DNA from: Oscillospiraceae bacterium
GTDB taxonomy: Bacteria > Bacillota > Clostridia > Oscillospirales > Ruminococcaceae
Direction of reading: 5' to 3'
Assembly: GCA_022787085.1 (NCBI GenBank)
Contig: JALFVE010000055.1
Span: forward strand, 57,256 to 121,255
Length of the DNA stretch: 64,000 nucleotides
A program made the position numbers and the translations under genes. Position 1 is the stretch's first letter, and every line of letters begins with the position of its first letter. Below, piece by piece: positions 15,524 to 23,280 of the stretch. The notes under the pieces were generated by a model. The model ran no database searches. It was given only the letters and a program-made list of their open reading frames with translations, and had not been told where the DNA came from.

Positions 15524-17440
15524 TTATGAAACTGCAGCTGCAGTTTCGGTATTCTCCCCGTTGTCTGAGGACGCATCATCAGATGAAACGGGAGCTGTTG
15601 TCTGCTCTGTTACGGGTGCGGTGGTGAAGTTTTTGATATCGGGAGCAAGACCCGATTTTGAAGTGGTTGGCTCCGTTTCCTCGGGAGAGGTCTCGGAAGC
15701 CTCGGAGGGTGCGGTGGTGTAGATCGAAGCTGTGGTGCCGTTTTCCACCTTGGGAGCAAGTCCCAGTCGGGACATAAGCTCATAATCCTCTGTCGTTACA
15801 CGGGGAGTTGTGGTTGTGACTGTTGTGGTTTCGGAAGTGGTGGTGGTTTCCTGTGTGGTGGTTGTGGTCTCTTCCGTTGTGGTGGTGGTTTCTTCGGAGG
15901 TGGTTTCTTCGGTTATAGAAAGAATTGCGCTCCAGTCGATCTGCTTGGCATTGGGATTTAGCCTTGCGGAGGAGAAGTTGATGGCAGAGATATCCTCGCC
16001 CTCCCGCACCTTTCTGGCAAATACCACGAATCGGGAATCGGAAAATTCATTGCTGCAGGTGGAAAGCACAAGAAGCTTATCACCGTAAACAACATCAATG
16101 GGAGGGATTATCTGATTGCGCTCGTTTACCTGACCCATGTACCAATTGAAGGTGCTTTCATTGTTCAGAGTCTCGATATAATCGTGATAATGGAAAACCT
16201 CTCCGTTGGAATCCTGACTTTCATAGGCGTTTGTCACGAAATAGCCGAATATGATATAATCACCGATGCCGTATTCGCTGTTAAACACCACAATGGGATT
16301 CTTTTTGTAAAAATCCACATTGTTTTTATAATATTTGAGATTGCCGAACATGGTGCCGTCCTCCTGATTGTGACCGTAGAGGACGATGTTCGGGGAGGTG
16401 TAATCCTCGCTCAAAGTGCAGCGGTAATCCATGAAAATGGCGCCCGCCTTGTTTTTTCTGTCATCATATGTGTGGGTGAGATAATAGGTATTATCCGTTC
16501 CCTGAACAACGGGCAGATAGATATTGCAGCCCTCAAGCTCAATAAAGCCCTTAACATTTCCCGAAAGCTCTATAAAGCTGTTCATAACGCTTTCGTTATG
16601 CTGGATACGCTCCTCTGTGGTGGGGGGGACAGTTACCGTTTCGCCCAGCTCGTTAACAGTAGTTGCAACGGTGGTAGTTACCATTTCTGCAATGCTCTCC
16701 GCCTCCTCCTGCATTTCCTCCGACTGAATCAAAGTGCTTATGAGCATTATTCCTGCGGCAATAAATACGCCTGTTGAAGCGATAAACACAAGTTTTCGGA
16801 TTATTTCTGCAATGCTGTCGCCCTTCCATGGAATTATTCCCTGTATAAAGGAACGCTTCTCGGGCTTAGCCTCGGGGATATCCTCGGGAATATCGTCTGC
16901 TTCGGGAAAATTTTCCGTATCGGGCAGAGGGGCTTCCTCGGCGGCTTCGGAAATGTTGCTGTCCGCATCGAAATTATTCTCGGGAAGAGGGTCAGGGGAG
17001 CCGTTCTCCTCTTCATATGACTCGGAAGGTGGTTCTTCGGGAATCTGTGCTTCTGCAGGAAGCTGTGCGGAGGTCGCATCAATACCTGCTTCCTCGTCAA
17101 AGATCACTATCATTCCATCCTCGTCCGTAACAGGCTCTGTTATAATTTCCCTGTTATCGGGTTCAGAGGGCTTTTCGGAAAAGCTTACGCTTTCCTCTGT
17201 GCCGTCGGACAGCTCCTCGGGAGCTTTATCAATAGTGCTCTGAAAGCCGCTTCCGAATGCGGCGGCATCTTCAAAGAACTTGGAGAAATCCCTGATATCC
17301 TTCGGAGGATTGTCCTTGTCTATATTTACATCAGGCTCGGGATTTGCTTCGATATCATCGGGGATAAAATCCTCGATAAGACTGTCGAAATAGCCCGAAA
17401 CGGCTGCTTCGTTTTCGGACGCCTTCTTTTCTTCTGACAT
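15524..17440 (-). CDS. Class B sortase 2 of 4, giant form with acidic cytoplasmic domain and Thr-rich tail
   Basis: At 638 residues this is about twice the usual class B length. Residues 1-205 are acidic and low in complexity and precede KGDSIAEIIRKL and the only membrane helix, so they should be cytoplasmic. The sortase domain follows (LYGHNQEDGTMFG, Cys462 in VLSTCS, Arg470 in DSRFVVFARK). The last 130 residues are a Thr/Glu-rich tail with runs such as TTTTTEETTTTT and two copies of a GLAP(K/D)-x-x-N-x-TTA unit. The tail would lie outside the cell beyond the catalytic domain, which is unusual. ATG has AGAGGTAATG upstream. Confidence 0.92.
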   Translation of the reverse strand: MSEEKKASENEAAVSGYFDSLIEDFIPDDIEANPEPDVNIDKDNPPKDIRDFSKFFEDAAAFGSGFQSTIDKAPEELSDGTEESVSFSEKPSEPDNREIITEPVTDEDGMIVIFDEEAGIDATSAQLPAEAQIPEEPPSESYEEENGSPDPLPENNFDADSNISEAAEEAPLPDTENFPEADDIPEDIPEAKPEKRSFIQGIIPWKGDSIAEIIRKLVFIASTGVFIAAGIMLISTLIQSEEMQEEAESIAEMVTTTVATTVNELGETVTVPPTTEERIQHNESVMNSFIELSGNVKGFIELEGCNIYLPVVQGTDNTYYLTHTYDDRKNKAGAIFMDYRCTLSEDYTSPNIVLYGHNQEDGTMFGNLKYYKNNVDFYKKNPIVVFNSEYGIGDYIIFGYFVTNAYESQDSNGEVFHYHDYIETLNNESTFNWYMGQVNERNQIIPPIDVVYGDKLLVLSTCSNEFSDSRFVVFARKVREGEDISAINFSSARLNPNAKQIDWSAILSITEETTSEETTTTTEETTTTTQETTTTSETTTVTTTTPRVTTEDYELMSRLGLAPKVENGTTASIYTTAPSEASETSPEETEPTTSKSGLAPDIKNFTTAPVTEQTTAPVSSDDASSDNGENTETAAAVS

Positions 17441-17477
17441 AATATCATTACCTCTGTTATAATTATAGGTATAGGGC

Positions 17478-18434
17478 TCAGCCGCCGTAAATGAAATTCC
17501 AGTCGGGCTCCTTGGCGTCGGGATTCAGCTTTGCGAGAGATGTGTCCACCTCGGGGCTTTCGCCGTCCCGCACTTTTCTGCCGATAACGATGAATCTTGA
17601 CGGCTCAAATTCGTTGCTGCAGGTGGAAAGGGTCATGAACTGATCTCCCTCCCGGACATCTACTCCTGTGATGATCTCGGAGCGCTCGGTCACATTTTTC
17701 ATAAACTGCTCATAGGTGTATTCCTTGGAGCCGAAGCGGATATAATTCTGATAATCGAATATCACGCCGTCTCTTGTATGCTTGGGATCGACCTCGCAGA
17801 CGAAAAGGGCGATGATCTTGTATGTATATTCCTCATAAAGGTTTGAGAAGGTGAAGGTTGGGTGCTGGAGATAAAAATCGAATTTCTTTGTATTCTGCTT
17901 GGTGATCTTGTACTTCTGGAGAGTGCCGAACATGGTTCCGTTAGCCTGATTATGACCGTAGAGAATAATGTTGTCGCTCTGTCTGAAGCCGTAGTCGTTT
18001 ACAACGCAACGGAAATCGGCAAATACAGTTCCCGGCTGGGAGCTTCTGCCGTAGAAATCGTGATTCAGATAAAAATCATTGTCTCCGCACTGAACAACCA
18101 CGTTGTCGATAGAGGTGCCGCCGACAGTTATCCAGCCTGCGGTATCGGGGTTGTCCTCAATGAAGCCCTTCATGGAGTCAAGTTCGACGAGAGGCTCGAG
18201 AACGGTTGTAGCCTCGGTTGTTGTAGTTGTTTCGGGCACAGTTGTCTCGGGAGCTGTGGTGGTCTCCTGAGTAATCATAACGGTGTCGGTGTGACGGTCT
18301 GCAAGCTCATCGTTCACATCCTCCGCACGCTTCTCCTGAATCAGATAATATGCAAGATATCCCAAGGATATTACTAAAATTACGGAAGCAACGATTATGA
18401 TTATGGTTCTTGATTTTTTTTCTTTGCTGTTCAT
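17478..18434 (-). CDS. Class B sortase 3 of 4
   Basis: A 318-residue class B sortase: short cytoplasmic tail, one membrane helix (about 9-31), a Thr-rich linker (TTTAPETTVPETTTTTE region) and a catalytic domain with LYGHNQANGTMFG, Cys272 (TLSTCSNEFEPSR) and Arg280. Unlike the other three it lacks the KGDSxxEII segment before the helix. Its C-terminus (LNPDAKEPDWNFIYGG) resembles those of copies 2 and 4. It lies 36 bases after copy 4 and 37 before copy 2. AGAGG precedes the ATG by 8 bases. Confidence 0.94.
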   Translation of the reverse strand: MNSKEKKSRTIIIIVASVILVISLGYLAYYLIQEKRAEDVNDELADRHTDTVMITQETTTAPETTVPETTTTTEATTVLEPLVELDSMKGFIEDNPDTAGWITVGGTSIDNVVVQCGDNDFYLNHDFYGRSSQPGTVFADFRCVVNDYGFRQSDNIILYGHNQANGTMFGTLQKYKITKQNTKKFDFYLQHPTFTFSNLYEEYTYKIIALFVCEVDPKHTRDGVIFDYQNYIRFGSKEYTYEQFMKNVTERSEIITGVDVREGDQFMTLSTCSNEFEPSRFIVIGRKVRDGESPEVDTSLAKLNPDAKEPDWNFIYGG

Positions 18435-18470
18435 GCGTTAAACCTCTGAATTAAATTTTTAGGCGGAGCG

Positions 18471-19418
18471 TTATCTGAAAATAACAGTCCAATCAGGCTC
18501 TTTGGCATTGGGGTTCAGATATGCCGAAGATGTATCAACGGAAGGGTCCTCGCCCTTTCGTGTTTTTCTTGCAAATATCACAAAGCGGGACGGCTCAAAT
18601 TCATTGCTGCAGGTGGAAAGGGTGAGAAATTCATCTCCGTATTTAACATCCACCGAGGTAACTATCTGAGAGCGTTCCATGATATTTGCCATAAAGTCGT
18701 TATAAACAGCCTTGTCGGAAAGATCAAGATAATTGTGATAATCAAAAACCTTGCCGTCCGATGTCTGCTCGGGCTTGACCTCCGTTACAAAATAAGCGAA
18801 TATCTTGTAAACGTCGGATTCGTAATTTGAGTTGAAGGTTATCGTCGGGTGATTCATGTAATGATTCAGATTCTTTTTGTAATCCTTGAGGCTTCCGAAC
18901 ATTGTCCTGTCCTTCTGGTTGTGACCGTAGAGGACGAGATTGTCCGAACGCTTTTTGGCGGTAAGGGTATTGCGGTAATCGAGAAATACCGTTCCTGCCT
19001 TATTGCTGCTGCCGTCAAAGGCGGTTTTCAGATAATCCTCGTTATTTCCCGTCTGGACAACGGGGAAATCCACCTCGGTGCCTTCTATGCAGATATATCC
19101 CACAGTATCGGGATTAATTTTAAGCATCTGCTCTGCACCGGCAAGGATCTGACCGTCGGAGCCATGGGTAATCACCGACTGATAAAGACTTTTCAGCGAA
19201 TCGTTCAGCTGCTTTGCCGAAAAAGAAAGCCTGAACTCATTTGCAAGTATCACACCGCAGCCTATCAGCACCAGAACTGCAAACTGTGTGAAGAGCTTTG
19301 AAATAATTTCCTTAACGCTGTCGCCCTTTTGTATAAGAAGCCAATGACCTCGTTTTGCTTTTTTCTTTGCCTTGAGGGCTTTCTTGTAAGCCTTTTTGGC
19401 GCTTTTTGACATAGACAT
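18471..19418 (-). CDS. Class B sortase 4 of 4 (first gene of the operon)
   Basis: This 315-residue protein opens the operon. It has a very basic start (KKAYKKALKAKKKAKRGHW), QKGDSVKEIISKL, a membrane helix (about 38-60) and the class B domain with LYGHNQKDRTMFG, Cys270 (TLSTCSNEFEPSR) and Arg278. ATG 19418 is preferred to 19454 because AGGGAGA lies 9 bases before it. The leader between the promoter at 19660-19688 and this start carries a 158-base palindrome, which could fold in the RNA and affect expression of all six genes. Confidence 0.93.
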   Translation of the reverse strand: MSMSKSAKKAYKKALKAKKKAKRGHWLLIQKGDSVKEIISKLFTQFAVLVLIGCGVILANEFRLSFSAKQLNDSLKSLYQSVITHGSDGQILAGAEQMLKINPDTVGYICIEGTEVDFPVVQTGNNEDYLKTAFDGSSNKAGTVFLDYRNTLTAKKRSDNLVLYGHNQKDRTMFGSLKDYKKNLNHYMNHPTITFNSNYESDVYKIFAYFVTEVKPEQTSDGKVFDYHNYLDLSDKAVYNDFMANIMERSQIVTSVDVKYGDEFLTLSTCSNEFEPSRFVIFARKTRKGEDPSVDTSSAYLNPNAKEPDWTVIFR

Positions 19419-19479
19419 TTTAAAAAATCTCCCTGCCTGCTTCTGGGCGGGCATGACGCCTTATGAAGATTTACCCCTA

Positions 19480-19637
19480 ATACTAATCTCTAACAACCTA
19501 TAGACAAATCCTCGGATAGAATAAGCCCATTCGTCGTCAAGCTCCCTTGGCAGCGGCAAGCCTGCCTTCGGTTGCTTTCCTAGACTGGTCTTATTCTATC
19601 TGTCGGCTTTGTCTATAGAACGATTAGAGATTAGTAT
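19480..19637. repeat. 158-bp palindromic element with ATACTAA/TTAGTAT ends, in the sortase leader
   Basis: Ends are exact 14-bp inverted repeats (ATACTAATCTCTAA at 19480-19493; complement at 19624-19637). Further pairs inside are CTATAGACAAA (19498-19508 with 19608-19618) and GATAGAATAAG with CTTATTCTATC. It shares end sequence and plan, not inner sequence, with 6669-6770. It lies between the operon promoter and its first gene. Confidence 0.7.
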
Positions 19638-19659
19638 GAAAAGACGTCTATATAATTCT

Positions 19660-19688
19660 ATAATACACTTTTTTCGGCTCATTGTCAA
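19660..19688 (-). promoter_or_regulatory. Promoter of the sortase operon
   Basis: On the minus strand TTGACA (19683-19688), 17 bases, TATTAT (19660-19665). The leader would be about 235 bases and includes the palindrome. Confidence 0.8.
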
Positions 19689-19784
19689 GAAAACGGCGAA
19701 AAGTTTGTGATATATATCAAATACTGCCTGTCCTTTTGTACGCTCAGAGGTGATATTTCACTCTTTTTTCACAAGACCGTCAGA

Positions 19785-20960
19785 TTATCCGATGGTGAAG
19801 CGCTTGACCTCGGTGTTTTCAACAGCCTTTTGGATAAGCGGTTCAAAGTCGAAGGAATTTTGTGCTGCAATGACATCCTCAAGAATGGGACGTGTTTTGG
19901 GATGCTTGGGGGTGAAAACAGTGCAGCAGTCCTCATATGGCTCAATGGAAATATCAAATGTGTCGAGCTTCCTTGCGATCTCGATAATCTCGCTTTTATC
20001 CATACCGATTACGGGACGGAAAACTGGCATACGGCAGGCATTGTCGGTGCATACGATGGCACCCATTGTCTGGCTTGCCACCTGTCCCACGCTTTCACCC
20101 GTAATAAGGGCAGTGATATCGTTTTTCTCGCATATCCGCTGGGCTATCTCCATCATAAGGCGGCGCATGATGATCGTGAAAAGCTCCTCGGGGCAGTTAT
20201 CCCTCAGCGCCTCCTGTATCTCGGTGAAGGGAACGCAGTAAAATGTAGTATCTCCGCACCATGGTGTTATCTTCTCGCAGAGCCTTTCCACCTTGAGCCT
20301 TGCTCTGTCCGAGGTGTATGGAGGAGATACATAGTGTATCGCAGAGATGTCAATGCCCCGCTTCGCCATCATATATCCCGCAACGGGGCTGTCGATGCCG
20401 CCCGAAAGCAGGAGCATGGCTCTGCCGGAGGTACCCACGGGGATACCTCCCGCAGCAGGTCTGTTTCCTGTATGGATATAGGCGTTGGTATCTCTTATCT
20501 CGACGTTTACCGTAACGTCGGGGTTTTTGACATCCACCTCAAGGCGGGGGAATCTGTCAAGTATACGTCCTCCCAGCTCTGCGCATATCTCGGGGGAACG
20601 CATGGGAAAGCGTTTGTCGGAGCGCTTTGCCTGAACCTTGAAGGTTCGGGCGCAGGAAAGCTCCTCGCCGCAGTAAACGAGAACATCACGGCAGATGGTC
20701 TCAAAATCCTTTTCGGTTATCATGGCACGGCATATCGCCGCTGCGCCGAATACTCTCGATGCACGCAGCACAGCCTCGTCCATATCAATGCTTTCGTCAG
20801 CGGGCTCGCAGTATATCATGGACTGGGAACGGGTGTAGATGAATTTTCCAAGAGGCTTGAGACGATGGCGGAGATTCTTGATGAATGCCTCCTCGAAATT
20901 TCTTTTGTTAAGTCCCTTGAGGGCAATTTCGCCCTCCTTGAGCAGAATTATTTCCTTCAT
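19785..20960 (-). CDS. thiI: tRNA 4-thiouridine synthetase ThiI
   Basis: ThiI uses ATP to activate U8 of tRNA and sulfur carried from a cysteine desulfurase. The 391 residues show the N-terminal ferredoxin-like domain, the THUMP domain (about 60-165) and the PP-loop domain with LLLSGGIDSPVAGYMM. As in many Firmicutes there is no C-terminal rhodanese domain, so sulfur must come directly from the partner. That partner is probably the cysteine desulfurase two genes upstream on the same strand. The two genes are separated by the NYN/PIN gene. AAAGGATAAC precedes the ATG. Confidence 0.96.
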   Translation of the reverse strand: MKEIILLKEGEIALKGLNKRNFEEAFIKNLRHRLKPLGKFIYTRSQSMIYCEPADESIDMDEAVLRASRVFGAAAICRAMITEKDFETICRDVLVYCGEELSCARTFKVQAKRSDKRFPMRSPEICAELGGRILDRFPRLEVDVKNPDVTVNVEIRDTNAYIHTGNRPAAGGIPVGTSGRAMLLLSGGIDSPVAGYMMAKRGIDISAIHYVSPPYTSDRARLKVERLCEKITPWCGDTTFYCVPFTEIQEALRDNCPEELFTIIMRRLMMEIAQRICEKNDITALITGESVGQVASQTMGAIVCTDNACRMPVFRPVIGMDKSEIIEIARKLDTFDISIEPYEDCCTVFTPKHPKTRPILEDVIAAQNSFDFEPLIQKAVENTEVKRFTIG

Positions 20961-20969
20961 CTGAATTTG

Positions 20970-21812
20970 TTATCCTTTCAAATCGGTTATGTATTTGGGT
21001 GAAAGCTTCCTGATATTTGCATATTCGGGACGAAGCGCCTTGTAAAAGCGCAGTCCCTCCTCCATGCCGAATTTCTTCGTCATGCTTGTATAGAAATGCT
21101 GCTTGTCCGATGAGCTTTTCGCAAGGTCAATGATTGATCTCCTTGCGTCGTTGGAGATGCCCTCGGCTTTGAATATCACAAGCAGTCTTTCTGTTTCGGG
21201 AGAAAGAGCAGGCTTTTTTTCGGACGGAGCTTCGTTGGAGGCAGCATTTTCCGCCTTTTTAGCCGCAGGGGAGGGCTTGCTCTCTTTTGCGGGCTGAACG
21301 AATGTGTCAGGCTCGGGCAGTATATGATTATCCGAAACAGATGTCTCGGGTATGTCCGCTTCTGCGGCAGGTGCGGTGTTCTGCCTGATAAGTGCGGTAT
21401 CTTTTGCGGGCAGAGCAGAGCTTTCTATAATATTCTGACGGAAAATGAAGCGGATACAAGGAATTATCTGTATATGCGCATTGGTAATTCCCATGGTCTT
21501 TTCCCAGAAGGATTTTACCGCCGAATAGCCGTTGTCCGAGCTTACGATATAAAAGCTTCTGTCCTCGCTTACTGCCGTAAGATAGCCGAGAAATGAATCC
21601 AGCTGGAAATCGAGGGCATTTTTTACTCCCGCAGACACACTGATATAGTTTATCTTGGGCTTTGCCGACATTATCGCCCTGTGAGCGTCAAAGCTCAGGC
21701 TTGCGGCGTTTGGAGTGTAGAAAATATAGACCGAGTCGGCTTCTGTGAGCCTTTCAATTCCCGCAAGACCTGCGGAGGTCACGTTTTCATAATCAACAAG
21801 AAATACTGACAT
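20970..21812 (-). CDS. NYN/PIN-like nuclease-domain protein
   Basis: The first 130 residues look like a NYN (PIN-like) domain: FLVDYENVTSAG with the leading Asp, and YIVSSDNGYSAVKSFW with a later acidic pair, the usual metal-site positions. A linker of about 80 residues rich in Ala, Pro and Glu follows, then a helical C-terminal domain (PETERLLVIFKAEGISNDARRSIIDLAK, FYTSMTKKFGMEEGLRFYKALRPEY). An RNase role is inferred from the fold. It sits between cysteine desulfurase and thiI with gaps of 17 and 9 bases, so it is translated with two tRNA-thiolation genes, which suggests an RNA-linked task. Confidence 0.75.
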   Translation of the reverse strand: MSVFLVDYENVTSAGLAGIERLTEADSVYIFYTPNAASLSFDAHRAIMSAKPKINYISVSAGVKNALDFQLDSFLGYLTAVSEDRSFYIVSSDNGYSAVKSFWEKTMGITNAHIQIIPCIRFIFRQNIIESSALPAKDTALIRQNTAPAAEADIPETSVSDNHILPEPDTFVQPAKESKPSPAAKKAENAASNEAPSEKKPALSPETERLLVIFKAEGISNDARRSIIDLAKSSSDKQHFYTSMTKKFGMEEGLRFYKALRPEYANIRKLSPKYITDLKG

Positions 21813-21829
21813 ATTATTTCAATCCTTTA

Positions 21830-22966
21830 TCATCTTTTTGCAAGGGAGAGATATCCCTCCTGAATGGCTGTCACCAGAGCCTCCACCTCTCCGCAGGAGG
21901 ACATTCTGGAGAATGATACTCTTATAGCGGAATCGGCTGTCTTGTCGGGAATCCCCATGGCGGTGAGCACGCTGCTGTGACCACCCTTGGAGCAGGCTGA
22001 GCCGCTGGATACATAGATATTCCTGCTTTCAAGGAAATGGAGCATTATTTCCGAGCGTATGCCGCTAACGGAGAAATTGAGAATAAAGGGGCACTGCTCC
22101 TCGGCGTTTGAATTTATGGTGATGTAATCAAGTGCGGACAGCTTTTTTCTGAGCCTTCCGCAAAGCTCTTCGGCATTGGAATTGGCGGTGCCGATGGTGG
22201 GAAGCTGGGTGCGGACTGCCGCTCCGAAGGCGCTTATCAGGGGGACTGATTCGGTTCCCGAGCGAAGCCCCTTTTCCTGACCTCCGCCGATCATACGGGG
22301 AGCGATACGGATACCCTTGCGAATGTACATGGCGCCCACTCCCTTGGGAGCGTGGACCTTATGACCGCTGACGGTGATAAGATCGGCGTTCAGATCGGCT
22401 GTTTTAATAGGTATCTTCATAAATGCCTGAACTGCGTCGCAGTGAGTGATACATTCGGGGCATTTCTTTTTGATCTGGCTGAATATCCGCTTTACGGGCA
22501 TGATGGCGCCTGTTTCGTTATTGACGTACATACAGGAAGCAAGGCAGGTGTTATAATCAACTGCACTGATAAATTCATCTGCGTCCACCGAGCCGTCACG
22601 CTGGGGCTTTATACGGACAACCTCAAAGCCGTTTTTTTCAAGCAGTTTCATAGTTTCCTCCACCGAGGGGTGCTCCACTGCGGAGACTACGATCTTTTTT
22701 CTTCTTTTGCCGTAATTTTCGGCGGCACCGAGAATAAGGGTGTTGTTTGCCTCGGTGGCTCCCGAGGTGAAGGTTATGCATTCGGGCTGGCAGACAAGTG
22801 CGGCTGCGAGCGCCTTGCGGGCGTCGGTAACGGCGAGCTCTGCGTTCAGACCGATTTTATGTAAAGAGGACGGATTGCCGTAATTCTCCGTCATTGCCGC
22901 AGTGCAGGCTTTTACTGCTTCCTCGCAGGGCTTTGTGGTTGCGGCGTTGTCAAGATATGCAGGCAT
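21830..22966 (-). CDS. Cysteine desulfurase (NifS/IscS family)
   Basis: This PLP enzyme takes sulfur from cysteine as an enzyme persulfide. In 378 residues the family marks are clear: YLDNAATTKP at the N-terminus, SGATEANN, HCDAVQAFMK, the PLP lysine in SGHKVHAPKGVG, GGGQEKGLRSGT and the active cysteine in SSGSACSKGG. The short Cys loop is of the NifS type found next to thiI in Firmicutes. It heads the operon with the NYN gene and thiI, so tRNA s4U is the likely destination of its sulfur. An Fe-S role cannot be excluded. Confidence 0.94.
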   Translation of the reverse strand: MPAYLDNAATTKPCEEAVKACTAAMTENYGNPSSLHKIGLNAELAVTDARKALAAALVCQPECITFTSGATEANNTLILGAAENYGKRRKKIVVSAVEHPSVEETMKLLEKNGFEVVRIKPQRDGSVDADEFISAVDYNTCLASCMYVNNETGAIMPVKRIFSQIKKKCPECITHCDAVQAFMKIPIKTADLNADLITVSGHKVHAPKGVGAMYIRKGIRIAPRMIGGGQEKGLRSGTESVPLISAFGAAVRTQLPTIGTANSNAEELCGRLRKKLSALDYITINSNAEEQCPFILNFSVSGIRSEIMLHFLESRNIYVSSGSACSKGGHSSVLTAMGIPDKTADSAIRVSFSRMSSCGEVEALVTAIQEGYLSLAKR

Positions 22967-23006
22967 GATATCATCCTTTCTGTTTGTATGTAGGTAGGCT
23001 TATTTT

Positions 23007-23035
23007 ATTATACTATATTTTTCGGCAAAATTCCA
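23007..23035 (-). promoter_or_regulatory. Candidate promoter of the cysteine desulfurase operon
   Basis: On the minus strand TATAAT (23007-23012) with a weak TGGAAT (23030-23035) 17 bases upstream; AAAGGATG lies before the start codon. Confidence 0.45.
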
Positions 23036-23175
23036 TAGTAAAATTGAAAATAATACATTATCGACATCAACTTGGTCGTTTTGCACATATCATCAGGGTC
23101 ATCATCAGAATAATAATGTTAATACTTAAAAATAATTATAATACGGAAATATATTTTGGAATAAAAATTAACAAA

Positions 23176-23204
23176 TTGAGTGCCAAAATATGTTATTATA
23201 TATA
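23176..23204 (+). promoter_or_regulatory. Candidate promoter of the chemoreceptor gene
   Basis: TTGAGT (23176-23181), 17 bases, TATATA (23199-23204). Confidence 0.5.
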
Positions 23205-23280
23205 TATTGATGATATGTCGCTTCGTGACAGATCACTCTGAGATTTGTGTAATTATTTCCGTGAAAGATGGGTTAGAATT

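Larger units (their letters stand above)
22967..23280. other. Divergent AT-rich intergenic region
   Basis: No gene is seen in these 314 bases. They hold a candidate leftward promoter (23007-23035) for the desulfurase operon and a rightward one (23176-23204) for the chemoreceptor. The middle is plain AT-rich DNA. Confidence 0.6.

Noticed and set aside
15810..15920. Tandem repeat array resembling a CRISPR or satellite
   Set aside because: It is the codon-level image of the Thr/Glu-rich sortase tail (ACC/ACA/GAA codons), within a continuous reading frame. No CRISPR array was found anywhere.
19707..21002. Open frame of 431 codons on the plus strand
   Set aside because: Antisense to thiI, which is unmistakable by motif; the frame is a shadow.
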